From: Norana najaformis
Lineage: Eukaryota; Annelida; Clitellata; Crassiclitellata; Hormogastridae
Length of the DNA: 64,000 nucleotides
Direction of reading: 5' to 3'
Assembly (NCBI GenBank): GCA_964023275.1
Contig: OZ029914.1
Location: 50,608,530 to 50,672,529, forward strand
Notes under the pieces: model-generated
Told to the model about the DNA's origin: nothing
The model's input: only the letters and a program-made list of their open reading frames with translations
The model's database searches: none
Shown here: one piece after another, positions 23,291 through 34,193 of the stretch
Position numbering within the stretch: position 1 is the first letter of the stretch
How the letters are laid out: the number at the start of each line of letters is the position of its first letter
Made by a program: the position numbers and the translations under genes

Positions 23291-23689
23291 TACTACCTTC
23301 CATTTTTAAAGTTTTTATTGCATAAACCACTTTCCAGTAAGCGACACAAACAATGATGTAGCGTTTGAAGAACTGGATAAAAACCAAAGCTTAAACTATA
23401 TATATATTCCATAATTAATTAGTATAGGTATATCTATATTCCAAATTAATTAGTACAGGAATATATTTGTGTATGAAACCATATTATAATTGTAATTGTA
23501 ATTAGTAACTTATGTTGCGCCGGTGTCTAATATGCAAGGCATCAGTCAATGCTACAAAAAGCCAAAATCGCAATAAAGTCAATATATAGAAAGGTCAGTC
23601 CGCTATGACCGAGAGGTAGATGACAACAGTGAACTAAACAATCTCTTAATAACGCTGAACATTGCAAAGCTAAATTTGAGTTTTATCAC

Positions 23690-24180
23690 ATGTAGCCACC
23701 TCTTCCCCAAACAGTGAGTCGCGAACCAGAAATGAGCAGATGAAACAAGAAATAATATTTCGTATTAACGAAGTCAATTTAAGCCAAATTTGTAGACACA
23801 GTGGCTCGCTGTGTGATTAACAAACACATTATCCTTCCCACCAACACCATTTAAATATTGTTGGGCATAACCTTCGAGACTCAAGGTAACTAGGCCCGAC
23901 CCCTCCATAATACAGCTGTTAGGCTCATTATGAGCTAAGCCAAATAACATGTATTTTTATCAGCTACCTCCATTAGCGAGCTGGATGCTTCTTTGCCTTA
24001 AGAACTTGATCAGAGTTCTTGCAGAATGGATGTCTGAGAGGAGTCGCGAACCTGCACATTACGCATTACAAGGTGAGGGTTCAATTCCTTAACCAAGGTC
24101 TTAAATAAAAAGACCCAAATTGGTCCGAGTCTAAACAGAACATAAAGAAAGCCTTCACAGTGCAAAAGCAAATAAAAGTA
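23690..24180. repeat. Duplicated block downstream of Mab-21 gene 2
   Basis: Paralogue of 5,990-6,530, in the same orientation relative to the Mab-21 gene. It supports duplication of the Mab-21 gene together with at least 3 kb of 3' flank. Confidence 0.65.
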
Positions 24181-24745
24181 CGATGTGCAGACTTATATCA
24201 CAGTATGCAAATAATATAACACCAGTTACGAGAATAGATAAACAGCACAAATTACAACATGGCAATCCACTAAAGCGAAGCAATAGATGGTAAATTTGTT
24301 TCACCAATACATTGCCAACACGAAATATATAATGCCTTTGAAACATAACTAGGCAAACTGATAGCAATAAATTGGTAAATTCCTTCACTTGATTCAATTT
24401 GTTCCGTAGAACAAATCATAAAACAGCAATAGTCTTAATATTGTGTTATTTGATTATGGCTTACAAATGCGCTTTACCTGACTTGGCGCGAATTCATGAA
24501 AGGAAAAACATGCGTTTTCTCTGAGAGGTATACAAATGCAACATCATCAAGCTTTCTTCACAGTTTTGCCTAGACTTAAAAAGTATTGCACCCGGCGATG
24601 TATAATCGAGAAGCTATGTAGAAAAAGCTAAAACAAATTTGTAAGCAACTTTAGAATGTCAGTGGCCTAGGAAAAACAGCAGCAAGAAAAGCAGTGAAGT
24701 TTAATTTTCGCATTTATTGCTATATTTTCGCCATCGACATATATT

Positions 24746-27526
24746 TTAATCTGTTACGTGCTTTACATTCTGATGTTGTTTGAGTTTTTGTTGAAGGAAG
24801 CAGTATATGATGTGCTCAAATGGAAGTTTGCTTTTCAGTTTAATAAATTCGAACTTTACTTCTGAGCGTGAACGGACTGTAAAGTCCATCAGGCATCTCA
24901 ACCTCAAATATCTTGCCAGGAATTGACTACGAAGAAAATAATGGCATTTTATTATATAAGGCTGGCCAACAAGTGCTGAAAGTGGAAGCTTCTCAGCGTA
25001 AATATTTTGGGCAAAAAGGTGTTGAAACGTCAACTCTGTTGTGTCTTGTATTTTTAGCAAATCTTCATTTAGAGGAGATAAAAAGCAAACAAGTGTGTGA
25101 AATCCAAGCAACCATTGGATGTCTCTGTCGAAATAAGAGTCAAGCGGTGGCAACACCATTACATTTGGAAATGCAAACTCCTTCAAATCGTTCTGTAGAT
25201 CAACTTGATTGAGAATTTGTTCACACAAATTCAAAACTTCAGAATAATGACGAGAGTTGTATAGATACGCTGCACGATAGCATAAACCGGTATTGCAATG
25301 AATGTCAAAGACTTTGCAGAGTGCATTGTAAAATGATGTCATATTCTCCAAGGCATATTCCATAAGGGTTTGATTTAATTTGTCATTTATAATAGAATTT
25401 TCATTATCTGGTTCGTTTCTCTGATGTGCGTGTACAACACCATATGCTTTTTTTGATATTCCACAAGGTTTTCGTTTTGATGCAGTCGTTAAAATTTCAT
25501 CCAACGGAAATTTTGGGGTTTGCCAAACGCAATATAGTGAAAAAGCTCTAGAACTTCTTTCATTCGATAAAATTAGTAAATGCTGAGCAAACACCGCTGG
25601 TGAAAGACGTAAATCGAGATGTCGTCTCCTACTGCAAGGCAAATTATTCTGAACGTGCCTGAAAAGTAGGTAAAATCCTATGATTCTTACGATGTCGTCA
25701 ATATAGTACAAACAACCTGCATTCAGTGTTTCGATATCCTTCTTGTCGTCCTCAAGCGTTCGATTTATGATCACTTTTTGGCAAAGATCTATGACAGTTT
25801 GGTATTCTGATGCGGCAAAATGGAGAGCCGCCATGTAGGTTAAAGTCGCACTCGCTATGGTTTCAGATTTAGAATCAACACATTCAGATGCTTTCCTAAG
25901 AAGTTCCATTGACAATTGAAACACAAGTTTAAATTCTAGATGACCATTTGGTCCAATTAAGTTCTCCATCAGATCCTGAGCTTTTAGGAAATATGAATGG
26001 CTTCTTTCAAGAAGTGTTTTCCACGGTATTGGAAAGCTGTGGTTCTTGGACCTAAGAAATCTTGGTTTAACTGAAACCTTTCTGATGACATCAACAAACC
26101 ATTGGCTGTCATATTGCATTTCTAAACAATCTAATGAACGGGCAGCACGCAATGTGAGCAACATCGATTCATAGAGTTCATAAAACGGTTCAATCTCTCT
26201 TGAAGGCGCACGATAATAACTAGTACTTAAAACATACCTGAAACCATAGAGGACTCTGTAATCAAATAATCCTTTCTTTACTCCAGTGTTTGATTCTCGA
26301 GTATCATGCTGAAATTTTAAAGAAAAATAATAGTCGATTGCTAAGGGTTTGAGTTTTTTCAAGTCTTCACATATGCCCATCATATAACGGTTGACCCATC
26401 TGGCATCGATTACACGACGAGAAATTGGTTGCATGTAATGCATCACAAACCAAAAGCTTAAGGTCTTCGAATCGCAAAATTTGTTCAATATCTGAGCAGA
26501 TTCGTTAATGATCTTTCGGTTCATGTGTTCATGAAACAGATTTGCTTCAGGAATAAAATAGTTTGGACATTTTATCCTTCTTAGGCATTTAGCCAGTCTT
26601 TGTAATAAATTGCAGCAGATTGCAATAACAGACGTAGAATCCCACCATTTCGGTGGCATCTCTTCACAACTCCATAACATCAATGTCTTTAAATGGTAGC
26701 TGCAGAGAACCTCATCCTCCTTTCGACAATCCTTTTTGATCAACTGTCTCTTGGCGAAGAATCTGAGCATATGGTAGACAATCTGCTGAACTTTAGTCCA
26801 ACTCTGAAGTAAAATTACTTCCGCAATGGAAAATGACAGCCTCCACTGGTGAGCATCATCTCTGCAAGCTGGGTGTTTAGCACCCACTACATGGCAACCA
26901 TTCTGCACTACCTCTTGGATCGTGGCAATCGTCGGCCATCCATAATTTCTTTGTCGACAAGGCCAATTTTTAGCTTGTTTTGGCCAATGTGAGCCCCATA
27001 TGCTTAAAACGAAATCACTTGTAAAAGGAATAGTAGTTGTGGCTGAAAACTTCATCGCTGGACCTGCCATTATATGTAATTCATTGTGTTGTGGTTTGTC
27101 ACTTGCAGATTTGTATGGTGCTTCGATGAATTCTGTGTGGTGAATCTGCTCGAATTCAAAGATTTTGCATTCCCAGTTATATCTCATTTGTCCCAAACGT
27201 CGAAGTCGTACAAAAGCCGGATAATCGTTGTATGGTTCAATCATGAAGCAGTCAACTGTGTCAGAGATATGACGGACATCATGCGGCAATACAGGAATTT
27301 CCTCTGTAAAGGCTAGTCCATTCGGCGCAAAGTGCAAGAAATCAACGTCGTCGACGCATGGACGTCGCGGCTGAATAAAGAACTCAGCAGCGCTGCCACA
27401 TACAATGTCATACTCCTCCGTAGGATTCGTTATATACAAATCTTTGGCCTGATTAACGTCGGTGTAGTAGATCTTTGGAATTACTTGGCATGTAGCGATC
27501 ATGAATGCAGACACACTTTCTTCCAT
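24746..27526 (-). CDS. Mab-21 domain / cGAS-like receptor with TPR-like C-terminal half (gene 2)
   Basis: An open frame of 926 residues from the ATG at 27,526. The frame is open 23 codons further upstream, but the inner Met aligns with the start of gene 1 ('MEESVSA' against 'MEGVSA'). The nucleotidyltransferase signature sits at the same residue numbers as in gene 1: GS 44-45, D60 and D62 in 'DDVDFL', and D171 in 'SDFVLSIW' before 'HWP'. The Mab-21 helical half shows 'WRLSFSIAEV', 'LCSYHLKTLMLWSCEE' and 'CPNYFIPEANL'; TPR-like helices include 'LTYMAALHFAASEYQTVIDLC'. No introns, stops or frameshifts, so both copies are under selection or are very young; their visible divergence favours selection. 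It ends 'QHQNVKHVTD', parallel to gene 1. Predicted cytosolic. Remnants of a BTB-PHR exon lie on both sides. Function as a nucleotide-messenger enzyme is inference from the family. Confidence 0.88.
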   Translation of the reverse strand: MEESVSAFMIATCQVIPKIYYTDVNQAKDLYITNPTEEYDIVCGSAAEFFIQPRRPCVDDVDFLHFAPNGLAFTEEIPVLPHDVRHISDTVDCFMIEPYNDYPAFVRLRRLGQMRYNWECKIFEFEQIHHTEFIEAPYKSASDKPQHNELHIMAGPAMKFSATTTIPFTSDFVLSIWGSHWPKQAKNWPCRQRNYGWPTIATIQEVVQNGCHVVGAKHPACRDDAHQWRLSFSIAEVILLQSWTKVQQIVYHMLRFFAKRQLIKKDCRKEDEVLCSYHLKTLMLWSCEEMPPKWWDSTSVIAICCNLLQRLAKCLRRIKCPNYFIPEANLFHEHMNRKIINESAQILNKFCDSKTLSFWFVMHYMQPISRRVIDARWVNRYMMGICEDLKKLKPLAIDYYFSLKFQHDTRESNTGVKKGLFDYRVLYGFRYVLSTSYYRAPSREIEPFYELYESMLLTLRAARSLDCLEMQYDSQWFVDVIRKVSVKPRFLRSKNHSFPIPWKTLLERSHSYFLKAQDLMENLIGPNGHLEFKLVFQLSMELLRKASECVDSKSETIASATLTYMAALHFAASEYQTVIDLCQKVIINRTLEDDKKDIETLNAGCLYYIDDIVRIIGFYLLFRHVQNNLPCSRRRHLDLRLSPAVFAQHLLILSNERSSRAFSLYCVWQTPKFPLDEILTTASKRKPCGISKKAYGVVHAHQRNEPDNENSIINDKLNQTLMEYALENMTSFYNALCKVFDIHCNTGLCYRAAYLYNSRHYSEVLNLCEQILNQVDLQNDLKEFAFPNVMVLPPLDSYFDRDIQWLLGFHTLVCFLSPLNEDLLKIQDTTELTFQHLFAQNIYAEKLPLSALVGQPYIIKCHYFLRSQFLARYLRLRCLMDFTVRSRSEVKFEFIKLKSKLPFEHIIYCFLQQKLKQHQNVKHVTD

Positions 27527-27615
27527 TGCTTCGCCCAAATGAGAATTTAAAAAGTAAAAAACACTATGGTTTTTGTTGTCATATTGATCCTGCATATTGA
27601 CTGGCAGCTAACCTT

Positions 27616-28065
27616 GGGAACCTTATCTCGAAAAGTAGTTCGCGAAGTGCCTCTCTGATCTGCAGGTCTGTATGATTCTCAACAGACTCCTGACTTTTGA
27701 TATGATGATTTGCCCAGCTTACGTAGCTCTAGTAGACAACGGATTCGCTCGACCTCAATTCATCTGTTCTCAGAATTGCCTGCAATGCCTGATGCGATTG
27801 CTTCGGTATTTCCGCTCCCTTGAGAATCTATTCCGAGTTTTCAGCGATTTTATGGCATTCGATCGTAAGGTTTTTGTCATTGAAGAATAAGCTATGTTCC
27901 AATAAACCTCAAACGTTGTCCTCATTTAAGGTATCTTTAGGACATTTCTAATACTCTTCCACCAGCTTCGGCAACATGTATTACCTGGCTGCGTACTTCA
28001 AAGGCAATGCTGTATCACACGTAACAGTTACGCTTTCGCAGTCGGTGAATCTGTAATTCAATGTT
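27616..28065 (-). pseudogene. BTB-BACK remnant F, just upstream of Mab-21 gene 2
   Basis: The minus strand in broken frames gives 'CESVTVTCDTALPLKYAAR', a stop, then 'YMLPKLVEEY' (28,045-27,950), and later 'SYVSWANHHIKSQESVENH' and 'LQIREALRELLFEIRFP' (about 27,725-27,616). These match the start of exon 2 and the BACK domain of the BTBD6-like genes. It is more diverged than the other copies, so it derives from a different subfamily or an older event. Homology stops at 27,616, about 90 bases before the Mab-21 start codon. Confidence 0.82.
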
Positions 28066-28280
28066 CCATATATTAAAACCGAGCAGATAGTTTAGTTTTA
28101 GGTCAGAATCTCCGGTTAACTGTTTGTCCCAACGTACCAAAGCAAGACGTGTGCTTAAGTGAGTTTCAGGTTCGAGGGAACCTTCTCTTGCTCTTGTTTC
28201 ATTTTGTAGTCAATTGAAGACTTACTTTTTCCCATAAATTCATTAATTAGCGCGACAAAAGAATCCAATAAATGTACTAA

Positions 28281-28317
28281 TTATAATAATAATAACAAAA
28301 CAATAATAATAATAAAA

Positions 28318-28352
<35 letters not shown>
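28281..28352. repeat. AAT/ATT microsatellite
   Basis: An imperfect AAT tract switching to ATT. It produces an Ile-repeat frame that is not a gene. Confidence 0.95.
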
Positions 28353-28354
<2 letters not shown>

Positions 28355-28849
28355 CAATAATAACAGCAACAGTAAAAATCAGATTCATGCGTACTCCACG
28401 CCTCAGATTCAGGTGTATTGACATTGCGCGAGTAATATGTGCTTTAAATAAAAGAATTAGCAAAACATAATAAAATTGTCTTTGTTTGATTTTCGCATAT
28501 AGGCAATTAGTAAAGTTTACATTAATAAGGAGAGGCAATGGGTTGTAGTTATTGAGGTGTAGTCAGATATCAAGGTTCGGCACCTTTCACAGTCCCTAAA
28601 CCGCGCTCAGAACATACATACTACTGTTTCTACATACAGGATGCAACTTAATTTTGTTAATTGCTGACATTCATTTCTCCCATACGATATAATGCATAGA
28701 GCCCTTCAAACTAGTGAAGGCATCTAATTTTGTTGCATATTATACTTTTCATACCAGCATTCCCCAAGTAAATGTCTATCACAGTCGTGTACGTTGGCAG
28801 TCGTCGGCAACCGTAATTTCTTCCCCGAAAAGGTTAATTTTGGCTAATG

Positions 28850-29210
28850 TAATTCTTTTTTCTCAACCTTGAATCCACTCAAGTTAAGCATCTTGAACTC
28901 TCCCAAAATTCACTTGCCCGAGCTGTCGCCATGACACCCAAGCATCACCATATCACTCGTATCCTGAAATCGCTACACCGGCTGGAACGATCTCTTTCAT
29001 GAATTTCGCAAATTCTCTATTCCTCTTTCCTTTCTGCCGTTCAACCACCATCATCTGTCTCAAGCTCCTCTATCTATTTTGCCTCAGGTATTCGATTCAA
29101 AATGAAGTCTCGCCTTTTCAAGAAATCCCACCCTGATCCATCGCTGCCTTCCCATTTCTCTCACCTTAAACACAGCCCAGTCTAACACATCCTTTTACCC
29201 CCTCTCTCTG
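28850..29210 (+). pseudogene. Short non-LTR retrotransposon remnant
   Basis: This is an internally deleted copy of the 13,270-13,870 sequence: 'gtaattcttttttctca' is shared exactly, then the 'HHITRILKS' equivalent, then a jump to the 'tgaatttcgcaaattctc' part. No open frame survives. Confidence 0.7.
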
Positions 29211-29214
29211 GTCT

Positions 29215-29760
29215 TCTGGCAACCGGACTTGGTTCCTGACCTGGCATCATTGGACTACCCCACTGAATTGACTCAGCGCTCGTGAATAAGTTGGTGCCAA
29301 TCGCTTAGTTTTTTTTACCGCTTTAGAAATTTCGAGGTTACAATTACGATTGCGATTAGATTTTTGGGTCCTTTAGGCTTAAAGCACCATATGCTTTCAA
29401 CGGTATCATAACTAAAGCAAGTAGTAGGTTTGTCTATAATCTTGTCGCTGATGAAGTTGCATATTTACATCCTTGCAACTGTGCATACAACGTCCTCTTT
29501 ACAGGCTGCCTACCACGTACACGAACTAATCAGCAACCGGAGACTCTCTTCTCGGTTTGCTGAAAGAAAACAATCGTAGCCACCGTTGCCCTGTGACTGC
29601 CTGCCTACCTGACCTTTGCATCTTGAACCGAAACCGAATCCGACCCTGCCCGTCCATCGATTTTGTTTTGATTGAGCGCCCGTGAATAAGCTGGTTAACG
29701 TGACTTGGCGTATTTGGGCCCTATAGAAATCTTGAGTTTATAATTACGATCGCTCCGTCG
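29215..29760 (-). repeat. Short dispersed repeat S, two inverted copies
   Basis: Copies lie at about 29,215-29,340 and 29,590-29,760, both inverted relative to 21,260. Landmarks are 'gaataagttggtgcc' or 'gaataagctgg', and 'gattttgttttgattgag'. The sequence between them (29,340-29,590) shows no gene. Confidence 0.6.
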
Positions 29761-30119
29761 AGAGCCGTGAGCCGAGCCGCGAGGTAAACATTGACTTACT
29801 CAGATACTGTAGATCTCTGACTATCGTAGCACAATACATTACTCTTCCGGTCGGCCACCCTTATTTACATTTTTATGTTTCAACAGAACCGTCCCCATTG
29901 GCATGCATAAAGGTCAGTTATGTAATAACATGTAAATGGGCTAGATGTGCCTACACGTGAGTCAGTACATTTAAGCAAAGACCAGGCAATAGACAATCAG
30001 CGGCCAAAACCAATGTGTCTTCGTAATCAGTTCAAGACTTGATTACAATAGCCATTCGTCACATGACTCCCCGTTTTGAAGAGTAAAAATCTAGGCACGA
30101 AATTTCACACTCTCCGACA

Positions 30120-30870
30120 CACGTGCGATACATTTGCCTGCGCAAAACCTTAGATGCAGATCTGTATATCTGTACATAGAAAATCTCAAGCCTATACAAA
30201 GTCTTCACAACGAGTTGAACTACAATATGCTAGCCGCAGTTCTGCACAACACAACGGCTGTAACACATACTGTATGCCACATTCCTGAAACTACTGAACG
30301 CTATGCAAGACTGCACAAACAAGTTACGCATACAAAATGAACCGACTCAGCTATATGCACAATTCTCATCCTTGCGTACGTTTAAGGCAAATTGCAATGC
30401 ATTCTGATGACATATGCGTAGTTGAAAAAACAGAGGCAATTCAATCAAACAATTTTTCCTGATAATCAAAATTCTAATACTGACCTTCCCAGACATGACT
30501 GAAAACGAAGCCAGATATTCCAGAATTTCCATTTCGCTTCGAGTTTATATCTTACTCCTAAGGAACCAAACCTACCTTGGGGCAAAGTAACAATAATAGT
30601 AATAGTAGTAACAATAGTAGTAGTGGTAGTAGTAGCAGTAGTGGTAGTAGTGGTAGTGGTAGTGGTAGTAATAGTAGTAGTAGTAAGAATAATAATAATA
30701 AAAACTTTTGAACAATCTTGCAATCCTAAATAGTACTTTCCGTATTTTAAGTGCAGGGATCAAACTATAAAATCTTTATTGTAAGCACTCCTAACTTCCT
30801 AGCTAGAAAGCCTGAAGGAAAGTCAGAGGGAAGAAATTCAGTCGTCTATAGTAAAAGCGGTGGCCAACTG
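30120..30870. repeat. Dispersed repeat DR1, copy 2
   Basis: This is the clearest second copy of DR1: 'ctagccgcagttctgcacaacacaacggc' appears with small changes relative to 13,912. The simple-sequence array sits at 30,590-30,705 and here is mainly AGT/AAT. After the array the text 'gcaatcctaaatagtactttccgtattttaag' resumes the shared sequence. Confidence 0.75.
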
Positions 30871-30954
30871 TCAAAATTCGATACACTTATAAGGAGAGAG
30901 AACATCAACGAAAAGCCAACATGAAATAAATTATAAGAGCTTCTTAAGCTTATA

Positions 30955-31110
30955 CATTAGTAATCGTAAACTCGAGATTTCCACATCGCCCAACGAAAGC
31001 TAAGTAGTGGGAACCAGCTTATTCACAGGCGCTCAGTCAAATCAAAATCGATAGCAAAAGGGTCCGGTTCCAGATCAAGATCCAGGAGTCAGGCAGTCAA
31101 ACGGCTACGG
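30955..31110 (+). repeat. Short dispersed repeat S
   Basis: Matches 21,260-21,400 ('gctaagtagtggg', 'cagcttattcacaggcgctcag'), here running into a retrotransposon 3' end. Confidence 0.65.
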
Positions 31111-31129
31111 TGGATGATGTTTGAAATTG

Positions 31130-32130
31130 AATCGAGAAGAGTGATAAGGAGAAGAGGAAGAATCAGGATAAGAATTATGGAAAAGAAGTGTTTTCATTCT
31201 TGAGTGAAAGCTTTGCGCAGAAACTGAAAGAGGTGAAGTGTTGGTGAGTCCGTATGATGGGCCAGATAATTGTCATAATTCTGGTGGGAGTTTATTCCAG
31301 AGGGGCGGGGCAGCTATGGCTATGGAGCGATTTCCAAATTTTAAGGACGAGGTGTCGGGAGAGCGAAGAAGTGTTAGGACAGATGAGGAGCGGGTTGAAC
31401 GGAGTGATTGGATTGTAAATAATCGACGAAGATAGGAGGGTTGGGAAGATTGAAGTGTGTTGTAGGTGAGGGATAAGACCTTCTACTCTATTCGCTCTGG
31501 TATTTTAAGCCAGTGAAATGATTTCAGAACAGGGGTGATGTGATGGTATTTGTGAAATTTGGTGACGGCACGAGCGAGAGCATTTTCAATTCCTTGAAGG
31601 CGATTTATCTGGGTTTTGTCTATATTGAGGAAAAGTGAATTGCAGTAGTCAAGTTTTGCATGGACTATGGATGTGGCAATGGTAGAAGCAGTTTTGAGAT
31701 CAAGCATAGGGCGGATTCTGCGGAGGTCAAGGATATGTATGAAGCAAGAGCGGGAAAGATGGGTTATATGATCAGAAAAGGAGAGGTATTGGTCGAATAC
31801 TACACCTAAATTGCGGACAGGAGAATTAGTATTAAAGGTGTTGGTGGAGGTAGAGTCCAGGGTGAGGGAGATAGAAGGGTCAGGAATTTTCTTCACCTGG
31901 TCACGTAGGCCTATAAGTATGAATCCCGTCTTAGATGGGTTCAGACATAAAAGATTAGATGTCATCCAGGAGGAGATTTGTTTAACCACATAAAGAAGAT
32001 GATCTATAGAGTCGTTAAAACATTTCGGAGAGAAGGAGATGAATAGTTGGGTGTCATCAGCATAGAGATGACGATCAACTGAGGATGCTTTAATGAGTGA
32101 ACTGAGTGGGGTAGTGTAGAGGATAATAGA
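31130..32130 (-). pseudogene. CR1/L2-like non-LTR retrotransposon 3' part
   Basis: The minus strand encodes 'HLYADDTQLFISF' (about 32,080-32,040, intact YADD box) running into 'SSWMTSNLLCLNPSKTGFI', 'VRNLGVVFDQYLSFSDH', 'DYCNSLFLNIDKTQINRLQ' and 'HHITPVLKSFHWLKIPERIE'. The last 168 residues (31,989-31,483) are a single open frame, so this is the least decayed copy of its subfamily. Its C-terminal end (31,480-31,240) is frameshifted. It is truncated upstream at 32,130, before the rest of the palm domain, and is therefore not autonomous. Confidence 0.85.
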
Positions 32131-32329
32131 ATATATTTATGGTGTTTATCTTAGAAAGAAATTTTAGGAGTTTTAAACTTATACAATGTAGTGTCCTGTT
32201 ATATACAGTGTGATTGGATAAAAGCAACTCCTTGCAACTGTTGTTTATATAACTATGAAATACTCATAAATTCAAGAGTATTCATATGGATTTTTATCTC
32301 GACTGTAACGGCTAGGGATATTTGAATCT

Positions 32330-32670
32330 TGGACGGTCCACCGTTAAATATGACGTCACTATCACTTCATTTGTGAAACCGTAGAACTGCTGACGAACGA
32401 AACTCCTGATATCATACCTCATCCATTTTGGGCTCTAAACAGTCCAGACCTAAATCCTATGAACTATAAAATCTGGGAATAATGCAGTGAAAGTCTACAG
32501 AGAAAAAATTCAGAATGCCGATGAACTACGTCAGCGTGTAAGAACACATGGGATGAATTGGATCAACGCATTACTGACACTCCACTCAGGCAGTGGCGGG
32601 TGCGCCTTACTGCCTGCATCAAAGCCAAAGGAGCACAAACCTTTAGCAGAATGCATTAAACATAATAGTT
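32330..32670 (+). pseudogene. Tc1/mariner-like transposase C-terminal remnant
   Basis: The plus strand reads 'PFWALNSPDLNPMNYKIWE', then a stop and a frame change, then 'VYREKIQNADELRQRV' and in yet another frame 'LRQWRVRLTACIKAKG'. 'NSPDLNP' followed by a W about ten residues later is the third-acidic-residue region of IS630/Tc1/mariner DDE transposases, and the tail 'W..I....I..Q.....R...CI...G' is typical of their C-termini. Frameshifts and missing N-terminal parts make it dead. Confidence 0.8.
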
Positions 32671-32689
32671 AAGTTGGTTATTATGACCT

Positions 32690-32882
32690 TATTAGACATA
32701 CCTCGGGACGAGGCCTGCTATTCCAGAATTTCCCTTTCGCTTCGAGTTTATTATATTGAATCCTAAGGGATTATACCTACCTCTGGGCAAAGTAATAATA
32801 ATAATAATGATAATAATATTAATATCAAAAAATAAGAATAGTAATATTAATAATAATAATAATCATAATAATAATAATAATC
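32690..32882. repeat. DR1 fragment with AAT array
   Basis: 'cgaggcctgctattccagaatttccctttcgcttcgag' and 'tacctacctctgggcaaagta' match 30,500-30,590. The array at 32,790-32,882 is AAT-rich, and the retrotransposon 3' end starts directly after its last unit. Confidence 0.75.
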
Positions 32883-34062
32883 TGGAACGAGCAGTTGGGA
32901 GGCTCTCAATGCTTCACACACATGATACCCTAGTCCTGTTGCGAAACGGTTTGAGCGTTCCGAAGCTGCACTACACAATTCGCACAGCCGTTTGCACCGA
33001 ATGCCCCAATCTAACCAGATTTGACTCTCTTTTAAGAGATGGATTATCGACTATCTTAAATGTTGAGCTGTCGGATGAGAAATGGCTCCAGGCGTCCCTT
33101 CCGGTTAGGGATGGCGGTCTTGGGATTCGCTGTGCTTCTACGCTGGCACTTTCTGCCTTCTTGGCCTCTGCTGCAAGCACAAGCGAACACCAAACACACA
33201 TGCTGCCACCAGAATCAGCCGATACCTCAGACGAGCTAGTGAATACCGCACTGAATGCATGGATGGTCTTCACGGGTGCAGAACCATCAACTGGATCAGC
33301 AGCTCATCGACAAAGGGAATGGGACAGTCGCTGGATTAGCAAGGCATCGGCGAGCTCACATGAGTCTGCGAACAACCCACTCTTGGCCTCTCAAGCACCA
33401 CACTCTGGAGATTGGATGCTGGCTCCTCCAGTAACCGCATTGGGACTCCGTCTTTCGGATGAGGTGATACGGACCGCGGCTGGAATGCGACTGGGAACCA
33501 CACTGTGCGAGCCACATCTGTGTCACTGTGGCGAAAGGGTCGACGCCAGAGGACTTCACGGTCTGGTCTGTAGAAAGAGTGCTGGTAGACGACAACGCCA
33601 TAACATGCTCAATTATATGGAGAGCGCTTGCCAGAGCGAACATCCCTGCTCAGAAAGAACCGTTGGGACTCACCAGGGAAGATGGCAAACGACCGGATGG
33701 CGTGACTCTTATCCCATGGTCTCGCGGAAGGTGTCTTACGTGGGATGTGACAGTTTCTGACACATTTGCAGCGTCACATCTAGGTTTTACTTCAACCTGA
33801 CCAAGTGAAGCTGCAAACCGGGCAGTCTCAGCCAAAAGGCTAAAATACGCCACTATAGCCCAAACCCACTCTTTTGTGGCGGTCGCACTGGAGACCATCG
33901 GCGCATGGAGTACGGAAGGATTGGATTTAGTGAAGGAGTTAGGTCGAAGGATGACAATGGCAACCCACGATCCACTGGAGACCAGCTATCTGCTTCAAAG
34001 ACTCTCAGTAGCTGTCCAACGTGGGAACGCCATCTGCTTTTCCGGAACTCTACTATGAACAT

Positions 34063-34065
<3 letters not shown>
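32883..34065 (+). pseudogene. RLE-type non-LTR retrotransposon (R2/R4-like group), 5'-truncated copy 1
   Basis: The translation begins in the region after the reverse-transcriptase core ('LLRNGLSVPKLHYTIRTA', 'ASLPVRDGGLGIRCA'). It continues to a zinc-finger-like CCHC box 'CHCGERVDARGLHGLVC' (C-x-C-x9-H-x3-C, about 33,524-33,574), then 'RPDGVTLIPW' and 'LTWDVTVSDT' (33,690-33,765), which fit the PD-(D/E)xK restriction-like endonuclease that follows the CCHC box in R2, R4/Dong and NeSL elements. A C-terminal helix region ends 'GNAICFSGTLL' and a stop at 34,056-34,058. A frameshift near 33,600-33,620 and an in-frame TGA at 33,798-33,800 disable it. The copy is 5'-truncated at an AAT array and followed by ATG/AAT repeats. 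Confidence 0.75.
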
Positions 34066-34099
<34 letters not shown>

Positions 34100-34142
34100 A
34101 ATAATTATAATAATAATGATGATGATGATGATGATGATGATG

Positions 34143-34193
<51 letters not shown>
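34066..34193. repeat. (ATG)n(AAT)n microsatellite between two retrotransposon ends
   Basis: Interrupted ATG units pass into about 18 AAT units. It begins 8 bases after the stop codon of the first retrotransposon copy and may be its tail, its target, or both. Confidence 0.9.

Noticed and set aside
34068-34193. Met/Ile repeat at the start of a 369-codon frame
   Set aside because: The Met codons come from an ATG microsatellite and cannot be taken as a real start; only the part after 34,194 resembles a protein family.
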